Shown: positions 31,514 to 35,648 of the stretch, piece after piece
How the letters are laid out: each line of letters opens with the position of its first letter
How positions within the stretch are numbered: the first letter of the stretch is position 1
Source: DATBLE01 sp046734335
Lineage (GTDB): Bacteria > Actinomycetota > Thermoleophilia > Gaiellales > Gaiellaceae
NCBI GenBank assembly: GCA_046734335.1
Contig: JBKPRA010000120.1
Location: 1-35,648, forward strand
Reading direction: 5' to 3'
DNA: 35,648 nucleotides
Translations under genes and position numbers: made by a program
The notes under the pieces: model-generated
Databases searched by the model: none
Seen by the model: the letters and a program-made list of their open reading frames with translations, nothing else
Told to the model about the DNA's origin: nothing

Positions 31514-32257
31514 ATGCAGCGCGGTCAATCCGGTGGCTCCGGCGAGACCACGCACGCCCACGACAGGTCGACCGTGCGGCTCCCGCTTGCCGCGACGACA
31601 CCGGATCGGGACTCACCGGCCGGAACGGCGACCGCCGCCGGCCGTGACTTCCGGCCGTGGCTCGTCGTCCTCATTCTCGTGATCGCTGCCCTTGTCGGCG
31701 CCGGGTTGGCCGCTTGGCGGAACGGAAGTGACAGGGCGGCCGGAACCACCACCGCCACCCCGGTTCAGGCACTCGTCCCCGGGGTCGTCGGTTTCCAGGC
31801 GCCTGCCGCACTCGCAGCCCTGCGCGTGCATGGGCTCCGTGGCAACGTCGTCACCGTCCCGAGCTCGATGGCGGCCGGCCGGGTCGTCGCACAGCACCCG
31901 AAAGCGGGCGCTGCAGTCCATAGCGGTTCGATCGTACGGTTGAACGTCTCGAGGAGGCCGGCGCCGCCGAGCAACCGAGCGACGAGCACTGCGCCGGCAC
32001 CGCCCGCCGCAGCGATCGCGGTTCCGGACGTTCGCGGCGAGAAGGTCGACGACGCCCGCAAGGAGCTCCGTCGTGCGGGTCTCGTCATCGACCTCGAGCG
32101 TGTTCCAGGCGACCAACCCAAGAACACCGTCGTTTTACAGTCTCCTGGGCCGGGTACGCCGGTGACACGGGGTCAACACATCGTCGTCACGCTCTCCTTC
32201 GGGCGGCACGGTGGCCGCCACGGGCACGGGAACCAAGGAGACGAGGACCGGGGATAA
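31514..32257 (+). CDS. membrane-anchored PASTA-domain protein
   Basis: A 247-residue protein with a cytoplasmic, Ser/Thr/Gly-rich N-terminus (about 1-46), one membrane helix (WLVVLILVIAALVGAGLAAW, about 49-68) and two extracellular PASTA repeats. The first begins at VPGVVGFQAPAALAALRVHGL; the second, at AVPDVRGEKVDDARKELRRAGL, is separated by a Pro/Ala linker. The tail is Gly/His-rich. PASTA domains bind peptidoglycan fragments or beta-lactams, but this protein has no kinase or PBP domain, so it may be a cell-wall sensor or adaptor. It is divergent from folD. No clear -10 or Shine-Dalgarno is visible. Confidence 0.82.
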   Translation: MQRGQSGGSGETTHAHDRSTVRLPLAATTPDRDSPAGTATAAGRDFRPWLVVLILVIAALVGAGLAAWRNGSDRAAGTTTATPVQALVPGVVGFQAPAALAALRVHGLRGNVVTVPSSMAAGRVVAQHPKAGAAVHSGSIVRLNVSRRPAPPSNRATSTAPAPPAAAIAVPDVRGEKVDDARKELRRAGLVIDLERVPGDQPKNTVVLQSPGPGTPVTRGQHIVVTLSFGRHGGRHGHGNQGDEDRG

Positions 32258-32289
32258 CCATCGCCGCTTCGGCGGCTACGAGGGGAGTC

Positions 32290-32562
32290 ATGGGAATCGG
32301 AGTGAGCCTGATCCTGATCGCCGTCGGCGCGATCCTGACCTGGGCGGTCGAGACGAGCGTCTCCGGCCTCGACGTGAACGCCGTCGGCGTGATCCTGATG
32401 ATCGTCGGACTCGTCGGGCTCGTGCTCTCGCTGGCGTTCTGGTCGACCTGGTGGGGGCCGGGGTATTTCCGGCGGACAGTGGTGTCCGGCTCAGACCGTC
32501 GGCGACGGCAGGTCGTCGTCGAGGACGCGCCTGCCGACGAGGTCATCGAAGAGCGGTACTAG
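32290..32562 (+). CDS. DUF6458-like small membrane protein
   Basis: A 90-residue protein with two membrane helices (MGIGVSLILIAVGAILTWAV and VGVILMIVGLVGLVLSLAFW) and a charged cytoplasmic tail ending DEVIEERY. The pattern matches actinobacterial DUF6458 proteins, whose function is unknown. A GGGGAG precedes the ATG by about two to four bases, and a small GCCGC/GGCGGC hairpin lies just upstream. It follows the PASTA gene by 32 bases and may be co-transcribed with it. Confidence 0.8.
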   Translation: MGIGVSLILIAVGAILTWAVETSVSGLDVNAVGVILMIVGLVGLVLSLAFWSTWWGPGYFRRTVVSGSDRRRRQVVVEDAPADEVIEERY

Positions 32563-32600
32563 CGGCGAACTGCGGCGCGGCGCGCCACCGGTGACAGGAT

Positions 32601-32606
32601 TACACT
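32601..32606 (+). promoter_or_regulatory. -10 element of the CGNR gene, leaderless
   Basis: TACACT is followed by exactly six bases and GTG 32613. No recognisable -35 is present at 16-18 bases. Confidence 0.55.
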
Positions 32607-32612
32607 GGTGTC

Positions 32613-33131
32613 GTGCCGCGCTACGACCTGCCGAACTACGCGCCCCAGCCGCTCCGACTCGTCCAGCGCCTGGTCAACACGGTCGACTTCGAGCGCGACC
32701 GCGACTGGCTGGCGGACTTGCTCGTCGACGAGGGCGTACAGGCAAGCGCAGCCGAGCTGGATCAGGCGCGCGAGGTGCGTGAGGCCATTCGCGAGTTGCT
32801 GTACGCCAACAACCGGCAGGCGACGGAGGGCGATCCCCACGGCGTACTGCGTCGCGCAGCCGACCGCGCAGGCTTCACGCTCGATCTCGAGGCTCCCGCG
32901 CTGGCGCCATTGGTTGCCGGCGTCGACGGCGTACTCGGCCGCGTGCTCGCGGTCGCCTACGGCGCCATGGTGGACGGCTCCTGGAGCCGCCTGAAGGCGT
33001 GCCGCAACCACGGCTGCCGGTGGGCGTTCTACGACTACTCGCGAAACCGCTCGGCGAGCTGGTGCTCGATGCAGCTGTGCGGCAACCGCACGAAGACGCG
33101 AGCCTATCGCCGTCGCCACACGGCGGCGTAG
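32613..33131 (+). CDS. CGNR zinc-finger (ABATE-domain) transcriptional regulator
   Basis: A 172-residue protein with an N-terminal ABATE-type ligand-binding region (LVNTVDFERDRDWLADL, REVREAIRELLYANN) and a C-terminal CGNR zinc finger. Likely zinc ligands are Cys130, Cys135, Cys151 and Cys156, the last within CGNR (156-159), followed by a basic tail (KTRAYRRRH) that would contact DNA. Members are putative stress or metabolite-responsive regulators, common in soil Actinobacteria. It is a single-gene unit with its own leaderless promoter; its target is unknown. Confidence 0.92.
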   Translation: MPRYDLPNYAPQPLRLVQRLVNTVDFERDRDWLADLLVDEGVQASAAELDQAREVREAIRELLYANNRQATEGDPHGVLRRAADRAGFTLDLEAPALAPLVAGVDGVLGRVLAVAYGAMVDGSWSRLKACRNHGCRWAFYDYSRNRSASWCSMQLCGNRTKTRAYRRRHTAA

Positions 33132-33161
33132 TCGACGTCCGTTATCGACACCCGATGACGG

Positions 33162-33190
33162 TTCGACCATGCGCACTATCCGCGTATCCT
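33162..33190 (+). promoter_or_regulatory. promoter of the NTF2-like gene
   Basis: -35 TTCGAC (33162-33167), 17-base spacer, -10 TATCCT (33185-33190), then seven bases to ATG 33198. This is the best two-part promoter among the leaderless genes. Confidence 0.6.
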
Positions 33191-33197
33191 CACGTCG

Positions 33198-33584
33198 ATG
33201 ACCCCCGACGGATGGCTGGCTGCCTACCGCACGGCCTGGATCGAGCGCGATCCGGACGCCGCCGCGGCTCTCTTCACCGAAGACGCGACGTACCTCGAGC
33301 AGCCGTACGGCGAGGCGTTCGTAGGGCCGCAGGGCGTCCGCGACTACTGGGCGGGGGTCACCGCTGCTCAGGCCGACGTGGAGGTCCGCTACGGCACGCC
33401 GGTCAACTCGGGAAACCGGACGGCGGTCGAGTGGTGGGTGACGCTCACCAACGACGGCGCGCCGATCACGCTGGCCGGAGAGTTCATGCTCACATTCGAC
33501 GAGGCAGGCCTCTGCCAATCGCTGCGCGAATACTGGCACTTCGTCGAAGGCACGCAGTCGCCGCCCCCGGGCTGGGGCGACTAG
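33198..33584 (+). CDS. SnoaL/NTF2-like domain protein
   Basis: A 128-residue cone-shaped alpha+beta barrel protein of the NTF2-like superfamily. It opens with a helix (WLAAYRTAWIERDPDAAAALFTEDATYLEQPY), then GPQGVRDYWAGV, and strands ending in EYWHFVEGT. Family members are isomerases, hydrolases or non-catalytic binders, so the role is open. The ATG is placed seven bases from a TATCCT -10, consistent with a leaderless messenger. It is the last clearly intact leaderless gene before the degraded region. Confidence 0.88.
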   Translation: MTPDGWLAAYRTAWIERDPDAAAALFTEDATYLEQPYGEAFVGPQGVRDYWAGVTAAQADVEVRYGTPVNSGNRTAVEWWVTLTNDGAPITLAGEFMLTFDEAGLCQSLREYWHFVEGTQSPPPGWGD

Positions 33585-33599
33585 GGCGTTTTACGAGAA

Positions 33600-33684
33600 G
33601 GCGCCTGGCGGATTCGAACCGCCGTATCTGTCAAACCGGCGGTTTGCAGGGATTAAGGATTGACAGCGCAACGTTTCAGGCGCA
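33600..33684 (-). other. tRNA-like remnant or attachment site
   Basis: On the minus strand the 3' portion is a perfect T-arm: GGCGG, loop TTCGAAT, CCGCC (33607-33623). It is flanked by acceptor-type strands GCGCCTG (33677-33683) and CAGGCGC (33601-33607) that pair with each other. Where D and anticodon arms should be there is instead a long hairpin, CTGTCAA/TTGACAG (33628-33634 with 33660-33666), enclosing CAAACC/GGTTTG. No GG of a D-loop and no CCA are present, and the outermost acceptor pair is U:C. It is not a working tRNA by eye. It may be a decayed tRNA or the tRNA-3'-end attachment site of an integrative element. Confidence 0.55.
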
Positions 33685-33886
33685 AGTTGAGTGGGCTTCC
33701 TTCGAGGGAGGAACGACGGCCCGGTTGCTGCGGCGGCCGGGCCTTCATCATTCTCAAGCTCCGACTCAAGGGAGGCTCATCCCGTGCAAGCGCAGCTCGG
33801 CCACAACCGGCTCTGGACCCAGACCTCTAACCGGGGGTCGAACTCTCGCCGGCCGGACGAGCGCTTCCCCCGCGATGCCGGGCCGG
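33685..33886. other. non-coding stretch with a GC hairpin
   Basis: No convincing gene. GGCCCGG (33718-33724) pairs with CCGGGCC (33737-33743), followed by a weak TTCATCATT, a possible rightward terminator. A plus-strand fragment near 33780 reads PVQAQLGH, reminiscent of the box II region of tyrosine recombinases, but the homology ends there. Confidence 0.35.
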
Positions 33887-34168
33887 TCAGGACGCTACGC
33901 GGCGAGCTGACCGCTGCCAATTCGCTGTTTCGGCCATGGCCGCGAGCATCCCGTATGCCTCCTCGTGCGACGGCCCGCCCAGCGCTGAGAGACACGACCC
34001 CGCCATCGCCGCCTCCTCGATCGTCAGGCTCTCGTCTTCCTCGAGCAGCCGGCGAAGCCACCGAACCGCGACCGCCGCTCAGGCTCTTTCTCCGCGACCA
34101 GGGCGGTCAGGGCCAACGCTTCCTCGAGGCTGATCCCGGCCGAGCTCCCGTGCGGTCGCTTCCGCCAT
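33887..34168 (-). pseudogene. frameshifted remnant of an actinobacterial hypothetical protein
   Basis: Read in three successive minus-strand frames the segment spells one protein: an ATG start (34168) with MAEATARELG, then GISLEEALALTALVAEKEPERR, then RWLRRLLEEDESLTIEEAAMAGSCLSALGGPSHEEA to a TGA at 33887. The middle and C-terminal pieces resemble a family of about 80-90 residues with a conserved LEEALALTALIAEKxPxRxxRxAxRWLxRLLEE pattern that recurs in Actinobacteria. Two frame changes within 280 bases indicate an inactivated gene. It lies between the tRNA-like remnant and the Usp-like gene. Confidence 0.6.
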
Positions 34169-34286
34169 GAGGATGGTTCCCGCGTTCGATCGCGGTGGCG
34201 AAGATCCGGCGTGGATGCCCTTGCGCTGTCAACGGCCCTCCCGGTGGGGTCGGACGGCGAGGCTCAGCCTATCGGGTCAACAGCTC

Positions 34287-34730
34287 TCAGCCGGCTGGGC
34301 GGTCGGTCGTCACGAGCGATCCGTCTTCGGCGACCGTGACGCGGGTGACCGGAAGACTGAAGTGCGCTCGGGCTGACTCGCCGCTGCCTTCCTCAAGCCA
34401 GCCGGCTTCGTCGTCGGGACGAGTGACGACGACGATCTCGTCAGCAGTGAACGTCCGTAGGGCGTCCTCGATCGCTTTCACGGGGTCAGAGTCGCCCACG
34501 CTAGCCTTGACGTCCTCGGTGGGAGTGGCCTCTGCGGTCGTCTCCGCAAGCGACGCCGCTTCGCCGCGGGCATCGTCCTCGGCGTTCGTCAACCAGTCGA
34601 GCCGCGAGATCTCCGACGCGGGTGCAACGACGAGCGTTTCGGCGTCGTCACCGCCACGACTGCGAACTAGGTCGCGCAGTGCACCGTCGGCGACCTCTGC
34701 AGTAACAACGATGAGCAGACGACGCGGCAT
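34287..34730 (-). CDS. universal-stress-protein-like protein
   Basis: A 147-residue protein with an alternating beta/alpha pattern: RRLLIVVTAEVADGALRDLV, ETLVVAPASEISRLDWLTNAEDDARGEA, SVGDSDPVKAIEDALRTFTADEIVVVTRPD and a terminal strand LPVTRVTV. This resembles the Usp/HUP fold. The ATP-binding GxxG-S motif is not evident, so nucleotide binding is doubtful. Unlike most genes in the window it has a strong Shine-Dalgarno, AAAGGAGA, seven bases before ATG 34730, and lies 23 bases after the HAD gene. Function unknown. Confidence 0.7.
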   Translation of the reverse strand: MPRRLLIVVTAEVADGALRDLVRSRGGDDAETLVVAPASEISRLDWLTNAEDDARGEAASLAETTAEATPTEDVKASVGDSDPVKAIEDALRTFTADEIVVVTRPDDEAGWLEEGSGESARAHFSLPVTRVTVAEDGSLVTTDRPAG

Positions 34731-34753
34731 CTCGTTTCTCCTTTCGCCGGATC

Positions 34754-35302
34754 TCAGGACACGGGCTCGGCGACTCCAGGAAGCTCTTCGAGGAGGAATT
34801 CGAGCGCGTAGTCGGCGCCCGCCTGGAGCAATTCATCTTTGCTGGAGTGGCCGCTGGCGACGCCGACACCGATTGCCCCTGCGGCGTGGGCCGCAGCAAT
34901 GTCGTTCGGAGTGTCGCCGACAACGAGCACACGTTGGGGGTCGAGCGTCAAGCCGAGAATCTCGCTGGCGCGGTCGATCGCCTTCCGTGTCAGCTCGCCA
35001 CGGTCGGCGGAGTCGGAGCCATACCCGCCGAACGAGAAGAAGCGATTCCGTTTGGCGCGGGCGAGCTTGATGTGCGCCGCCGCTTCGACCGCCCCGGTCG
35101 TGATCCCCAGCAGGAAGCCAGCTTTGCAGAGCCGCGGGAGCAACTCATCGACGCCGGCGAGGACCTTGTAACCGGACGAACTCGCCACCTCCTCCGGCAG
35201 GCGCATGAGGTAATGCGATACGACGCGAGCTAGCTCCTGCGCCGAGGGCTCGTGGCCGATGACCGCCTTGAATGTAAGCCTGCCGACTACTGGATCGGTC
35301 AT
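34754..35302 (-). pseudogene. HAD-superfamily phosphatase, 5'-truncated
   Basis: HAD hydrolase of the phosphoglycolate-phosphatase type. Motif II is the Thr in LLGITTGAVEAAAH, motif III the Lys in ELTRKAIDRASEILG, and motif IV VVGDTPNDIAAAHAAGAIGVGVASG. Motif I (DxDGT with the nucleophile Asp) is absent. The open frame continues upstream of ATG 35302 without any start codon to a TGA at 35408-35410. Those codons still encode cap-domain sequence (RRSAINELYGIPADIGEFTQPG), so the 5' end carrying the catalytic Asp has been lost. Translation from 35302 would give an inactive 182-residue protein. Confidence 0.7.
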
Positions 35303-35516
35303 CCCGGGTTGGGTGAACTCGCCGATGTCGGCAGGGATGCCGTATAGCTCGTTGATCGCTGATCGCCGGAGGACGCAAATCTCTTGTCCCCGGGAGCGAT
35401 CCGTCCCTCACGCATCGGGCCGGGTGAAGTGGTAGCCCGCTGGAGCCGCCCGTCCGGTCACATTCCGTCTTAGGGAGGTGAGTGACAGCTGATCGACCCT
35501 CACCGAAGGAGGAACG
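35303..35516 (+). promoter_or_regulatory. upstream region and ribosome-binding site of the STAS-domain gene
   Basis: The left part is the decayed HAD 5' region on the minus strand. On the plus strand GGTGAG (35477-35482) can pair with CTCACC (35499-35504), then AAGGAGGA lies four to five bases before GTG 35517. This is a leader with a hairpin and a strong Shine-Dalgarno, unlike the leaderless genes. Confidence 0.5.
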
Positions 35517-35648
35517 GTGGCCAGCACCGAGTTGAGCGAAATGCAACCCGGCACAGACTTCGACGCGACCATTGAAGTCCGTTCGCCCCAATCCGGGGTC
35601 GCGCAGATCGTTCTCACCGGCGAACACGATCTTGCGAGCGTCGAGCAG
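35517..35648 (+). CDS. STAS-domain protein (anti-sigma factor antagonist type), 5' end
   Basis: The frame from GTG 35517 stays open to the window edge (44 codons). After an acidic N-terminus it reads ATIEVRSPQSGVAQIVLTGEHDLASVEQ. This matches the first strand and the G-E-x-D-L turn of STAS domains, as in SpoIIAA/RsbV-type anti-anti-sigma factors (VVTLSGELDLATAE pattern). The AAGGAGGA Shine-Dalgarno fixes the start. The phosphorylatable Ser would lie beyond the window. It may belong to a partner-switching stress module with the Usp-like gene nearby, which is speculation. Confidence 0.72.
   Translation, partial: MASTELSEMQPGTDFDATIEVRSPQSGVAQIVLTGEHDLASVEQ

Noticed and set aside
33600..33684. 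Functional tRNA gene on the minus strand
   Set aside because: There is no D-loop GG, no foldable anticodon arm, a mismatched end pair and no CCA; only the T-arm and acceptor strands are tRNA-like.
33765..33810. Tyrosine recombinase remnant (PVQAQLGH)
   Set aside because: Only eight residues match and no further integrase motif (H-x-x-R or active Tyr) is seen in any frame nearby.
34221..34250. Minus-strand promoter for the pseudogene from TTGACA
   Set aside because: The -35 is perfect but the sequence 16-18 bases downstream (CCGGAT region) is a poor -10.

Overview
The window is a GC-rich, gene-dense chromosomal segment of an actinobacterium. The 16S rRNA 5' end at the left edge, the DUF6458-like and CGNR proteins, the PASTA proteins and the near-universal leaderless starts fit a member of class Thermoleophilia (Gaiellales-like). 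That placement is an inference from style and gene content, not a database match.

Layout. 1-458: 5' end of a 16S gene running leftwards, its leader, and a near-consensus rRNA promoter embedded in the 3' end of tyrS. 444-4043: tyrosyl-tRNA synthetase with altered class I signatures, divergent from a bifunctional PASTA penicillin-binding protein. 4018-6267: alkyladenine DNA glycosylase, MFS exporter and a RemA/DUF370-like regulator on the minus strand. 6287-7399: DegT-type aminotransferase. 7386-11607 (minus): class V aminotransferase, serA, YbaK-like deacylase and ilvE-like aminotransferase, i.e. serine and branched-chain amino-acid metabolism. 11679-15007: LolD/MacB-type ATPase and its permease. 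15019-15567: AlgH/YqgE. 15560-20084 (minus): a tightly coupled NIPSNAP, SDR, cupin, ThDP-enzyme set followed by a PLP decarboxylase with its own promoter; this looks like an uncharacterised catabolic pathway. 20108-25433: methyltransferase, a 1036-residue ABC permease and a fused twin ATPase. 25492-30269 (minus): gatCAB, an orphan 79-residue gene and an aldehyde dehydrogenase. 30329-31469 (minus): cold-shock protein and folD. 31514-33584: PASTA membrane protein, DUF6458-like protein, CGNR zinc-finger protein and an NTF2-like protein.

From about 33.6 kb the character changes: a tRNA-like remnant, a frameshifted pseudogene, a HAD phosphatase lacking its nucleophile region, a Usp-like protein with a strong Shine-Dalgarno sequence, and the 5' end of a STAS-domain protein. 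This resembles a decayed accessory segment.

The most striking window-wide signal is a promoter/start grammar: a TANNNT hexamer followed by 6 or 7 bases and then an ATG or GTG start, with no Shine-Dalgarno. It marks most first genes of transcription units, decides many start codons, and in three or four cases the stop codon of the upstream gene forms the first three bases of the -10 hexamer. One divergent pair (20082-20110) has physically overlapping -10 boxes.
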